Assembly: GCA_958296075.1 (NCBI GenBank) | Contig: CATQHW010000003.1 | Span: 372,001 to 436,000, forward strand | Origin: an uncultured Spirochaetia bacterium | Lineage (GTDB): Bacteria; Spirochaetota; Spirochaetia; SZUA-6; Bin103 | Reading direction: 5' to 3' | Length of the DNA stretch: 64,000 bases | In this document: in pieces, positions 21,953 to 30,276 of the stretch | How positions within the stretch are numbered: the stretch's first letter is position 1 | Layout: every line of letters starts with the position of its first letter | Program-made: the position numbers and the translations under genes | The notes under the pieces: generated by a model | Told to the model about the DNA's origin: nothing | The model's database searches: none | Seen by the model: the letters and a program-made list of their open reading frames with translations, nothing else

Positions 21953-22021
21953 CGGACGCCTACCGGGGCGGCCGCCACCGCGCGGCGCTACGACTCGGGT
22001 GCCGGCTCGTTCACGGCTCGC

Positions 22022-23359
22022 TCAGCCGATGGTGAGGACGAGTTGACCGCTCTTGAAGATGCGGGTCTCGCCCGAGGACTCGGAGATGGCGATGCCGAGG
22101 GCGTCGGTGGCCGCGGTGATCGCCGCCGCCGCCGCGTGCCGGGCGCCCAGGCCGGGCGTCTGCGCGGGTGATGCCGGGGCGCCCAGGAAGGTGCCCGCCG
22201 ACTCGACCACGCCGTCGCGGCGGACCACGAACGCGCCGTCCATCAGCGCGTACTCCTTGATCGTCTCATCGAGCGCCGGGTCGAGCAGGTTGCGTTCGTC
22301 GCCCGGGTAGCCTCGAAACGGATTCATCACGAGCTGGCTGGAATGGCCGAGCACCCGTTCGTGGTCGCCCACCACGAACAGCGCCCCCACCGGCCGGCCT
22401 TCCCGTCCGTGCGTGGCGAGCTCCCGGCCGATCTGCAGCACCCGTTCCAGCACCCCTCGTTGCGCCATCTCGGCGAGCCGCTGCCGGCCCACGGACGCAA
22501 AGGTCTCGAACTCCACGCCGACGTCGGAGACCACGACGGTGTCGAGCACCCCAGCCTCCGGCAGTCCGAAGACGCTGACGACACGATCGGCGTGGTCGAT
22601 CACGCCGCGCGACAGCGCCAGCAGGATGGCGACCTCTACCTGCGTCGACCGCGACGGGACCGAGAACGGGATCATCACCTGATCGGAGAATCCGGCCGGC
22701 AGCGATGCCTCCGACGCCGGCCGGGAGCTGGCCAGGATCGCGCGCCGCTCGGCGCCGAACCCGACGGCAGCGCCGAATTCGCGAACCATGGGGCGGGACA
22801 CCTCGTCCACGTGCAGGATGATCGTGCTCGCCTCGACCTCCGCAGCCAGCGCGCCCGCATGGACCAGCACGCGCGCGGAGATGCGGTCGGCGCCGGCGCG
22901 GCTCGGCGTCGGGTCCGGCCCGGCCAGCAGCCGGTAGACCTCCTCCGGGCGGTCGGCCTGCAGCAGCCGCCCGACCAGATCGCTGTCGCGCAGCGTCGCG
23001 GCGATGTCGGCGAGCAACGTCACGTGCCCGTCCGGGTCGAGCGAGTCGCCCAGGATCAGGCAGATCAACACCACGCGCCCGTCTTCGCCCTGGTCGTAGT
23101 CGACGCCGTCGCGGGAGCGGCCGATCACCACCAGGGTCCGCCCGAAGCTGGGTATCTGCAGGTGCGGGAACGCGATGCGGTGCGACATGCGCGAGCTGAG
23201 CGCAGCTTCCCGCTGCCACAGTCCGGCCATCACCGCCTCTGCATCGAGCGGCCCGCCGGAGCGCGCCGCCGCCTGCACCAGCTCGGCCAGCGCCTCGCGC
23301 TTGTCGCGGCTGCGCAGGAACACCACCCGCTCGACGGCCACCAGCTCCCGCAGCTTCAC
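22022..23359 (-). CDS. PTS EIIA-like / PK_C-like / diadenylate cyclase fusion protein
   Basis: 445 residues in three parts. Residues 5-145 resemble a PTS EIIA type-2 (fructose/mannitol) domain, with the phosphorylatable His66 in RIAFPHLQIP. Residues 158-285 resemble the pyruvate-kinase C-terminal-like domain seen beside some cyclic-dinucleotide enzymes (ARVLVHAGALAAEVEASTII). Residues 300-445 form a DisA_N/DAC domain that makes c-di-AMP from two ATP, with DGA at 374-376 and GARHA at 405-409, followed by AIAISESSG-type sequence. The usual RHR motif reads RHA here. No transmembrane segment is seen. The layout suggests c-di-AMP synthesis controlled by PTS phosphorylation. It converges with aspS. 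Confidence 0.8.
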   Translation of the reverse strand: MKLRELVAVERVVFLRSRDKREALAELVQAAARSGGPLDAEAVMAGLWQREAALSSRMSHRIAFPHLQIPSFGRTLVVIGRSRDGVDYDQGEDGRVVLICLILGDSLDPDGHVTLLADIAATLRDSDLVGRLLQADRPEEVYRLLAGPDPTPSRAGADRISARVLVHAGALAAEVEASTIILHVDEVSRPMVREFGAAVGFGAERRAILASSRPASEASLPAGFSDQVMIPFSVPSRSTQVEVAILLALSRGVIDHADRVVSVFGLPEAGVLDTVVVSDVGVEFETFASVGRQRLAEMAQRGVLERVLQIGRELATHGREGRPVGALFVVGDHERVLGHSSQLVMNPFRGYPGDERNLLDPALDETIKEYALMDGAFVVRRDGVVESAGTFLGAPASPAQTPGLGARHAAAAAITAATDALGIAISESSGETRIFKSGQLVLTIG

Positions 23360-23429
23360 GCCGTGATTATGGCACCGCCCGGCTAAGCGGGTCCTTGCGG
23401 GATCGATCGGGGACCCGTAGCGTGCGCCG

Positions 23430-25118
23430 ATGCAGAACTATCGCGGCATCGCGCTCGATGCCGTATCCGCCGCGCTCAGGACACTGGACCCCGGCGCAGA
23501 CACCGGCGGCCTGGGCGTCGCCACGCCTCCCGACCCGTCTCTGGGCGACCTGTCGGTGCCCTGTTTCCCGCTGGCCAGAGCGCTGCGGCGCTCGCCGGCG
23601 CAGATCGCCGCCGACCTGGCCGCGGCCGTCGAGCTGCCGGCCGCCTTCCGGCGGGTGAACGCCGCCGGCGCGTACCTCAACTTCTTCATCGATCCGGGCG
23701 ACCTGATCGCCGGGGTGGTCGGCGCCGTGCGGGCGGCCGGCCCGGCCTACGGCTCGGGCGGCACCGGCGCCGGCCGCACGGCGCTCCTGGAGCACACCTC
23801 GATCAACCCCAACGCGTCGCCGCACGTGGGGCGGGCGCGCAACGCGCTGATCGGCGACGTGCTGGCGCGGCTGCTGCGGTTCGAGGGCTACGACCTGGAG
23901 GTGCGCTACTTCGTCAACGACGTCGGCAAGCAGATCGCGCTGCTGGTGATCGCCGCCGGCGACCGGCAGGTGCCGTTTGCTGAAGTGCTCGATCTCTACG
24001 TGCAGGCCAACGCCGGTCTGGAGCGGGATCCCGACCTGGAACGGCAGACCTTCGAGCTGCTGCGCGACCTGGAACGGGGCGATGGCGATGCCCGCCGCCG
24101 CTTCGACGCCATCGTCGACGTCTGTGTCGCCGGGCAGCGCGCGGTCCTGGAGGCGCTCGACATCCGCCACGACCGCTTCGACAAGGAGTCGCACTACCTG
24201 TGGAGCGGCCGCACCCGGCAGGTGATCGAGCGCCTGCGAGCCACCGGTCGCCTGTCGACCGACCAGGACGGCCGTTCCGTCCTGAACCTGGACGGCTACG
24301 ACCTGCCGTCACGCAATCCGGTCGTCGTGCTCGAACGCTCCGACGGCACATCCATGTACCCGCTGCGCGACATCGCCTACACCCTGGACAAGATGGAGAG
24401 CGGCGCCGACCGCAACCTGATCGTGTTGGGTGAGGACCAGCGCCTGCACCACCGGCAGCTCACGGCCGCGATCGACCTGCTGGGCGGCACGGCCCCGGAG
24501 GTCGTGCACTACGCCTGGGTCAGCCTGGACGACGCCAGCATGTCGACGCGGTCCGGCAACGTGGTGCTCCTGGAGGACTTCATGGCGGAAGCCGTGCGGC
24601 GGGCCGGCCGGGCGCTGACCGAGCGGGGCGAGGCGTTCGACCGCGCGCGCGCCGAAGCGGTCGCCCACAGCGCGATCCGCTACAGCATCCTGCGCGTCGC
24701 CAACGAGAAGATGGTGCGCTTCGACTTCGAGGAGGCGCTCGGCTTCGAGGGCGATACCGGCCCGTACCTGATGTACGGCCACGCCCGCATGTGCGCGCTG
24801 CTGCGCCGCCACGGGCAGGAGCTCCCGGACGGCGCCGACTTCGGCCTGCTGGTCGACGGCGCCGAGCTGGCGCTGGCCAAGGCGGTCGCCGGCTTCCCGG
24901 ACGCGATCGCCCGCACCGTGCGGGACGCCAGCCCGCACGTGGTCGCCGACTACCTGTATGGGCTGACGCGCGCCTTCACGGCGTTCTACCACGCCTGTCC
25001 GGTGCTCGACGCGCCCGCGCCGCTGCGCGACGGCCGGCTGCTGCTGGTCGACGCCGCGCGACAGACACTCCGCAACGGCATGCTGGTGCTCGGCATGCGC
25101 CCGCTGGAACGAATGTAG
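23430..25118 (+). CDS. argS: Arginyl-tRNA synthetase
   Basis: 562 residues, normal for class Ia ArgRS. The N-terminal Add1 domain is followed by the catalytic Rossmann fold with the HIGH-type motif NPNASPHVGRARNALIGD (HVGR), then VRYFVNDVGKQIALL. The KMSKS loop is replaced by SMSTRSGNVVLLEDF, as is common in ArgRS. The C-terminal DALR anticodon-binding domain ends with LYGLTRAFTAFYHACPVLDA. Upstream bases 23385-23420 can form a short hairpin (CGGGTCC / GGACCCG) of unknown significance. It is a single gene, not obviously in an operon. Confidence 0.96.
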   Translation: MQNYRGIALDAVSAALRTLDPGADTGGLGVATPPDPSLGDLSVPCFPLARALRRSPAQIAADLAAAVELPAAFRRVNAAGAYLNFFIDPGDLIAGVVGAVRAAGPAYGSGGTGAGRTALLEHTSINPNASPHVGRARNALIGDVLARLLRFEGYDLEVRYFVNDVGKQIALLVIAAGDRQVPFAEVLDLYVQANAGLERDPDLERQTFELLRDLERGDGDARRRFDAIVDVCVAGQRAVLEALDIRHDRFDKESHYLWSGRTRQVIERLRATGRLSTDQDGRSVLNLDGYDLPSRNPVVVLERSDGTSMYPLRDIAYTLDKMESGADRNLIVLGEDQRLHHRQLTAAIDLLGGTAPEVVHYAWVSLDDASMSTRSGNVVLLEDFMAEAVRRAGRALTERGEAFDRARAEAVAHSAIRYSILRVANEKMVRFDFEEALGFEGDTGPYLMYGHARMCALLRRHGQELPDGADFGLLVDGAELALAKAVAGFPDAIARTVRDASPHVVADYLYGLTRAFTAFYHACPVLDAPAPLRDGRLLLVDAARQTLRNGMLVLGMRPLERM

Positions 25119-25151
25119 GCGCTTCGGCGGGCGGCCGGGCTCGGCGAACGG

Positions 25152-25425
25152 TCAGCCGAGGTAGCCCGGGCCGTGTCGGTAGGTCGACTCGTCGCGCTTC
25201 ATCACGCGCAAGATCACGACGTGGCGGTTCACTGCACTGAGCGTGTAGAAGATGCGCCACCGGCCTGCTCGGAGCCGGTAAGCGTCGTTCGTGAGCTTGA
25301 TCGATCCCGGCGGCCTTGCATCCACTCTCCAGCAAGTCGACCTTGCTTACGACTATTCTTCGATCCTTCTCCGAGAGGGATGCCAAGTCATTCTCTGCTT
25401 TGACGTCCCAAAGGACCTGATACAT
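25152..25425 (-). pseudogene. RelE/ParE-type toxin with a 4-base insertion
   Basis: The first half (MYQVLWDVKAENDLASLSEK, then VDLLESGCKAAGI) is the N-terminus of a RelE/ParE-fold mRNA-interferase toxin. The second half, in another frame, continues perfectly: KLTNDAYRLRAGRWRIFY, then VVILRVMKRDESTYRH, with the expected C-terminal Arg/His/Tyr residues. The break lies at GATCGATC near 25301-25308, where one four-base unit is duplicated; removing it gives AAGI-KLTNDAYRL in frame. The toxin ATG directly follows the antitoxin stop. With the shift, the product would lose its catalytic half. Confidence 0.75.
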
Positions 25426-25674
25426 TCAGTCGCCGAACAGTTCCTGCTTCAGCTGCTCATGGGTCTTGAACGCGCTCGGTCCCTGCGTACGGTACTTGTT
25501 TGCCGTCTCTATCAGATCGTTTACGGGGACTTCCTGCACATCGTTCTCAGCCCTGCAGGACTCTGTCGAGAACTTGTACTCTGTCGTTTTGTGCCGGACG
25601 ATCGGCTTTTCATCCGCTCCGGTGGTCATCGATACGCTTGTCATATCCGGCATGAGCGTGTGCGAGTTGCTCAT
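25426..25674 (-). CDS. Putative antitoxin partner of the RelE-like gene
   Basis: 82 residues starting at ATG 25674 with a strong AAGGAGAA ribosome-binding site. Its stop codon TGA is followed without a gap by the toxin ATG. The N-terminal half is low in recognisable motifs; the C-terminal half (VPVNDLIETANKYRTQGPSA, then FKTHEQLKQELFGD) is helical and charged, as expected for a toxin-neutralising tail. No DNA-binding motif is evident. Antitoxin function is inferred from position and size. Base composition here is clearly lower in GC than in the flanking synthetase genes, indicating acquisition. Confidence 0.6.
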   Translation of the reverse strand: MSNSHTLMPDMTSVSMTTGADEKPIVRHKTTEYKFSTESCRAENDVQEVPVNDLIETANKYRTQGPSAFKTHEQLKQELFGD

Positions 25675-26076
25675 CGCTCTTCTCCTTGCGATTCCGTCAT
25701 AGACTTGACTCTCAGGGTTCTCGATAACGTCTCAGTTCCGTTCAGGTGCAAAGTCACCGTGTATTTGCCCGGTGCCGGAAAGACTATCGAGACAGGCATG
25801 AACAACTCCACCGAGCCGGTCTCGTCCTGAACTATCAACTCGCCGGCCGAGCTGCACAGCACCGCGTGCGATTCGTCGGAGACGATGTTGACCGCGTATT
25901 GATGCTGACCTTCCGAAAGATTCGACATCGATGCGTAGATGAACCAGGGAGGTAGCCCGACACTCGGAAAGGAAGACAGGTTGCATTGGTTCGAAGACTC
26001 CGATCAGCGACTTTCCGTTTCGTTCTTCGATGATCCGATCCGCTGTCAGCAGCGCCTGGACCACCCATTCGGTCAT
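25671..26076 (-). pseudogene. DUF6941-like protein with a frameshift
   Basis: Two frames form one protein of about 134 residues. The first (from 26076) reads MTEWVVQALLTADRIIEERN then GKSLIGVFEPMQPVF. The second continues FPSVGLPPWFIYASMSNLSE and ends VKSMTESQGEER. The pattern (sensor-like start, IGVF, FP..LP..F.YA, then a beta-rich half with FPAPGKYTVTL) matches the small DUF6941 family, whose function is unknown. A one-base change near 25975-25985 (CTTCCTTTCC) breaks the frame. Its TGA overlaps the antitoxin ATG, so it was the first gene of this three-gene operon. Confidence 0.55.
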
Positions 26077-26212
26077 GACGTACGAGCTCTTGTGCGTTTC
26101 ATCGGTTTACCGTCGCGCAATGAACATCAAGATCAGCCTGTGGGTCTAGTGTCGCAGCAGAGGGATCATGGCGCTCAGGCAGGTGCAGGGTTCCAGTCAC
26201 GACACGGGCTGC

Positions 26213-28099
26213 CTACGAGCTGTAGACGCCCAGGATGCGGTAGCTGGCGGTCAGTTCCTGCAGCTCGGCTTCGGCGTCGTGGAGCGCCTGCAGGTCGGGT
26301 CCCAGCGCTACGTCGACGTAGAAGCGATACTCCCAAGGGCGGCCGGGGATCGGCCGCGACTCCAACTTGGTCATGTTGAGGTCGTGGGCGGCGAACACGG
26401 TCAGACACTCGGAGAGGGCGCCGGGACGGTCCGTGGTGGAGAAGACCAGGGACGCCTTGTCGGCCGGCGCCAGCGGCGGGTGGTCGTCGGCGGCGATCAG
26501 CAGGAACCGCGTGTAGTTCTGTGGATTGTCCTCGATCCCCTGCCGCAGCACCCGCATCCCGTAGGTGCGCGCCGCCTCCTCGCTGGCGATGGTGGCGTCG
26601 CTCCTCCGCCCTTCGCGGGCCAGATGGGCGACCGCGCCGGCGGTGTCGTAGAACGAGACCTTCTGCCAGCCGGCATGCTCGCTCAGAAAGCGCCGGCACT
26701 GCGCCAGCCCCTGCGGGTGCGAATAGACGCGGGTGATGTCGTCGATGGTCGCGCCGGGCCGGCCGATCAGGTTGTGCACGATGCGGATGTTGCGCTCGGC
26801 GACGATCGTCAGATCGGGAAACTGCAGCAGCAACTCGAAATTCTGATGGATGGTGCCGGTCAGCGAGTTTTCCACCGGCAGGGCGCCGTAGCGGCTGGCG
26901 CCCGACAGCACCGCCTCGAAGACGTCCCGGAACTCCCGGCACGGCACCGGCTCGGCGCGCTCCAGGAAGCGGCGGATGGCGATCTCGCTGTTGGCGCCCA
27001 TCTCCCCCTGGAACGCGACCTTGGGCACCTCCGTCCCGCCGTCGGCTGGGCGCCGCGCCGCGGCCTTGGCGGCTCCCAGCGGCAGCCGCGCCACCTCCAT
27101 GCCCAACACGCCGGCAAGCGAGTCGATGTCGCGCATCAGCTTCTCGAACTGCGACGGGTACAGCGACTGCGGCCCGTCCGACAGCGCGCGCTTCGGATCG
27201 GGATGGACCTCGACGATCAGCCCCTGCGCGCCGGCGGCCAGCGCCGCCAGCCCCATGGGCGGCACGGTAGCGCGGTCGGCGGCGCCCTGGCTGGGGTCGA
27301 CGACGATCGGCAGGTGCGACAGCGCCTGCACGGCCGGCACCGCCGACAGGTCCAAGGTGTGGCGCGTGCCGGTCTCGAAGGTGCGGATGCCGCGCTCGCA
27401 CAGGATCACGGCGTCGCTGCCGTTCGCCAGCAGGTATTCGGCCGACATCAGCAGGTCGTGCACGGTGGCGCCGACCCCGCGCTTGAGCAGCACCGGCGTG
27501 CCCATGCCGCCGACCCGCCGCAGCAGGTCGAAGTTCTGCATGTTGCGCGCGCCGATCTGGATCACGTCGACCAGCTCCGCCAGCTCGTCCAGATGGTCGA
27601 GCGACGCCGCCTCCGAAACCACCGGCAGCGCATGGCGGTCGCCGGCTTCGCGCAGATGGCGCAGCCCTGCCATGCCGAGACCCGGAAATGCGTAGGGGGA
27701 GCCGTACGGCGTGAACGCCGCGCCGCGCAGCATCACCCCCCCCGATTCGGCCACCAGCGCCGCGCACTCCAGGATCTGTTCGCGGCTCTCCACCGACGAC
27801 GGACCGGCGATCACGGCGATGCGCTGCCCGCCGATGCGGATCGGGCCGACCGACACCACCGTGTCGGCGCGTTGCAGCTCGCGTGATGCCAGTTTGAACG
27901 GCTTGGAGATGCGCAGCACCTGGTCGACGCCGTCCATCGACTCGAACGGCCGCGGGTCGGCCACCGCCGGTCCGATCGCGCCCAGGACGGTGCGTTCGCC
28001 ATCCTCGATCTGCCGCACGGTGTACCCCCGCTGCTTGATCTCGCGGCGTATCGCCGCCTGACGCGACGCGGAGACGCCGGCGTTCAGAACGATCACCAT
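26213..28099 (-). CDS. Fused DAHP synthase and prephenate dehydratase (with ACT domain)
   Basis: 628 residues from ATG 28099. Residues 1-70 look like the ferredoxin-like regulatory domain of AroG-type DAHP synthases (VIVLNAGVSASRQAAIRREI). Residues about 80-335 form the DAHP synthase barrel of the beta/KDPS-like class (VIAGPSSVESREQ, LRGAAFTPYGSPYAFPGLG, VLLKRGVG, PIVVDPSQGAADR). Residues about 360-545 are prephenate dehydratase (VAFQGEMGANSE, GALPVENSLTGTIHQNFELL, NYTRFLLIA). Residues 555-628 are an ACT domain with LESRPIPGRP, which binds phenylalanine. First and late steps of phenylalanine synthesis are thus joined, with no chorismate mutase between them. An upstream in-frame extension to 28174 is unlikely. 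Confidence 0.88.
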   Translation of the reverse strand: MVIVLNAGVSASRQAAIRREIKQRGYTVRQIEDGERTVLGAIGPAVADPRPFESMDGVDQVLRISKPFKLASRELQRADTVVSVGPIRIGGQRIAVIAGPSSVESREQILECAALVAESGGVMLRGAAFTPYGSPYAFPGLGMAGLRHLREAGDRHALPVVSEAASLDHLDELAELVDVIQIGARNMQNFDLLRRVGGMGTPVLLKRGVGATVHDLLMSAEYLLANGSDAVILCERGIRTFETGTRHTLDLSAVPAVQALSHLPIVVDPSQGAADRATVPPMGLAALAAGAQGLIVEVHPDPKRALSDGPQSLYPSQFEKLMRDIDSLAGVLGMEVARLPLGAAKAAARRPADGGTEVPKVAFQGEMGANSEIAIRRFLERAEPVPCREFRDVFEAVLSGASRYGALPVENSLTGTIHQNFELLLQFPDLTIVAERNIRIVHNLIGRPGATIDDITRVYSHPQGLAQCRRFLSEHAGWQKVSFYDTAGAVAHLAREGRRSDATIASEEAARTYGMRVLRQGIEDNPQNYTRFLLIAADDHPPLAPADKASLVFSTTDRPGALSECLTVFAAHDLNMTKLESRPIPGRPWEYRFYVDVALGPDLQALHDAEAELQELTASYRILGVYSS

Positions 28100-28145
28100 G
28101 AAGCGGGCATTATCCACGACGGCGGCGGTATTGCTACACTGCCGT

Positions 28146-28694
28146 ATGCGCAAACTGCTGGTGCAGTACGTCAAGGACCTGACCGCCGGCCGTCTGGCGT
28201 CCGGCTTCGAGCACTCCGCGCGCGTCTATCACCTTGCGCGGGAGATCGGCGAGGGCATGGACTACGACGATGACGTCCTGCACGCCGCCTGCTTCCTGCA
28301 CAACATCGAGACGCCGGCGCGCGGGGCCGGAGCCGCCACCGACCGGGCGCGGGTGCTCCTGAGCGAGGTTGGCTTCGACGTGAGCAAGGTCAACGCCGTG
28401 TGCGACGCGATCGCCGAGCACGCCCCCGGCTCCACCGCGAAAGGGCTGGAAGCGAAGTTGCTCTACGACGCCAACCTGCTCGACACGATCGGCGCGGTCG
28501 GGTTCGCCCGGCTGTCGATCGGGGCGTTCTTCTGGCACCACCTGAAGACCATGGAAGAGGTCCTGGAGTTCCTGCGGGAGCGGCTGGAGCACTCGGAACG
28601 GTTCTGCTTCAAGGTGTCGGCGGACATGGCGAAGAAGAAGCTCGCCTTCATGCGTCACGCCGTCGATCAGTTCGAATCCGAGCTGGCGCTCTGA
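28146..28694 (+). CDS. HD-domain-like phosphohydrolase with altered HD pair
   Basis: 182 residues from ATG 28146. An HD-type helical fold is suggested by FEHSARVYHLAREIGEGMDY, LHAACFLHNIETPARG, AIAEHAPG and LLYDANLLDTIGAVGFARL. The second metal-binding position, normally HD, is His-Asn (LHN) here, while the first His and the final Asp (LLDTIG) are kept. The family hydrolyses small phosphate compounds; this copy might be inactive or use a different metal set. It overlaps no gene and lies 32 bases before pheS on the same strand. Confidence 0.65.
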   Translation: MRKLLVQYVKDLTAGRLASGFEHSARVYHLAREIGEGMDYDDDVLHAACFLHNIETPARGAGAATDRARVLLSEVGFDVSKVNAVCDAIAEHAPGSTAKGLEAKLLYDANLLDTIGAVGFARLSIGAFFWHHLKTMEEVLEFLRERLEHSERFCFKVSADMAKKKLAFMRHAVDQFESELAL

Positions 28695-28726
28695 CGGCCG
28701 GCCGGGACGAGAGGAGCCTGCCCACC

Positions 28727-30274
28727 ATGCCGGCGCCGACCGATCTGCACCCGCTGGAGGCGGCCGCGCTGCGGGCGATGCGGCAGAGCGGCGAATCGAC
28801 ACCGGACGCGCTGGCGGCGCGGGCCGGCCTGGTGCTGGGTCAGGTCAATCAGGCCGTGTCGTGGCTCACCGGCAAGGGCTGGGTGGCGGAGGTCCGCCGA
28901 GTCAGGGACGTGGAGCACGACCTGACCGAGCTGGGCCGTTCGTATCAGCGGGACGGCTTGCCGGAGGAGCGCATCTTCGCCCGGCTCGAAGGCGACGGCC
29001 CGCTCTCCCTGCCGGACTTGGCCGAGCGCACCGGGCTCGACCAACGGGAGGTCGGGTCGGCGTTCGGCGCCCTGGCGCGCGCGCAGGCGGTGCGCATGGA
29101 CGAACGCAAGCGCGCGGCGGCGGCCGGCGCCCCGCCCGCGTCGCTGGCGACCGCGCGGCGCCTGCTGGATGCGGCGGTCGCCGGGCCGTTGCGGGAGTCG
29201 GCGCTTCCGGACGGCGACCGGGCGGTGCTGCTGGCGCTCAGCCGCCGGCGCGGGGCGCGCGCGGCGTTTCACGCCAGCGATCGGGAGACGGTCTACTACC
29301 GCCTTACCGAGCCGGGCGCGCAGGCGGCTGAGGCGTTGGCCTCCGGTCCGTCGTCGGTGGAGGGAGCGATCGGCGTGCTGACGCCGCAGCTCCTCGCCTC
29401 CGGCGCTTGGCGGGTGCGGGGGCTGCGCCCCTACAACGTGGAGACGCCGCCGAACCGCGTGCTGTTCGGCCGTTACAACGCGTACGCGCTGTTTCTGGAC
29501 GAGTTGAAGGACAAGCTGGTCTCGCTCGGCTTCCAGGAGTTCGACGGGCCGCTGGTGGAGACCGATTTCTGGAACTGCGACGCGCTCTTCATGCCGCAGT
29601 CCCACTCGGCGCGCGACATTCACGACGTGTTCTACGTCGAGGAGCCGACCCACGCCGCCGCGATCCCCCGGCGGTTCCTGGACCCGGTGGCCGCCGCCCA
29701 CGAGCATGGCGGGGAGACCGGCAGCCGCGGCTGGGGCTACCGCTTCGACCGCGACTTCACGCGCCGGTTGATCCTGCGCAGCCAGGGGACGGTGCTGTCG
29801 GCCAAGGCGCTGGCCGGCGCCGAGGTGCCGGGCAAGTACTTCGGGGTGGTGCGCTGCTTCCGCTACGACGACGTCGACGCCACGCACCTGGCCGACTTCT
29901 ATCAGACCGAAGGGATCGTCCTCAGCGAGCGCGCCAACCTGCGGACCCTCCTGGGGCTGTTGGAGTTGTTCGCCCGCGAGGTGGCCAAGGCGACCGAGGT
30001 GCGGTTCGAGCCGGGCTATTTCCCGTTCACCGAGCCGTCCGTGGAGGCGTGGGTCAAGCATCCGCAGCTCGGCTGGTTCGAGCTCGGCGGCGCCGGCATC
30101 TTCCGCCCGGAGGTGACCGAGCCGATGGGCGTGGACGTGCCGGTGCTGGCGTGGGGTCTGGGCATCGACCGCATGGCGCTGCTGTCGCTGGGGCTCGACA
30201 CCGTCCGCGAGCTGTTCGCGGAGGACATCGAGCGCGTGCGGACGCGTGCTGAGGCCGCCGGCGGGGCGGCGTAG
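28727..30274 (+). CDS. pheS: Phenylalanyl-tRNA synthetase alpha chain, archaeal type
   Basis: 515 residues, far longer than the usual bacterial alpha chain (about 340). The N-terminal 240 residues contain repeated winged-helix-like segments (HPLEAAALRAMRQSGESTPD, LADLAERTGLDQREVGSAFG), as in archaeal and eukaryotic enzymes. The class II catalytic core has GFQEFDGPLVETDFWNCDAL, GKYFGVVRCFRYDDVDATH, FQPGYFPFTEPS-type sequence and GLGIDRMALL (motif 3). ATG 28727 follows GAGGAG; the upstream open frame is antisense-like shadow. pheT follows after two bases. Spirochaetes are known to carry this type of PheRS. Confidence 0.93.
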   Translation: MPAPTDLHPLEAAALRAMRQSGESTPDALAARAGLVLGQVNQAVSWLTGKGWVAEVRRVRDVEHDLTELGRSYQRDGLPEERIFARLEGDGPLSLPDLAERTGLDQREVGSAFGALARAQAVRMDERKRAAAAGAPPASLATARRLLDAAVAGPLRESALPDGDRAVLLALSRRRGARAAFHASDRETVYYRLTEPGAQAAEALASGPSSVEGAIGVLTPQLLASGAWRVRGLRPYNVETPPNRVLFGRYNAYALFLDELKDKLVSLGFQEFDGPLVETDFWNCDALFMPQSHSARDIHDVFYVEEPTHAAAIPRRFLDPVAAAHEHGGETGSRGWGYRFDRDFTRRLILRSQGTVLSAKALAGAEVPGKYFGVVRCFRYDDVDATHLADFYQTEGIVLSERANLRTLLGLLELFAREVAKATEVRFEPGYFPFTEPSVEAWVKHPQLGWFELGGAGIFRPEVTEPMGVDVPVLAWGLGIDRMALLSLGLDTVRELFAEDIERVRTRAEAAGGAA

Positions 30275-30276
30275 CC

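Noticed and set aside
23385-23429. A riboswitch or T-box leader before argS
   Set aside because: Only a short hairpin is visible. There is no specifier loop or conserved T-box sequence and too little space.
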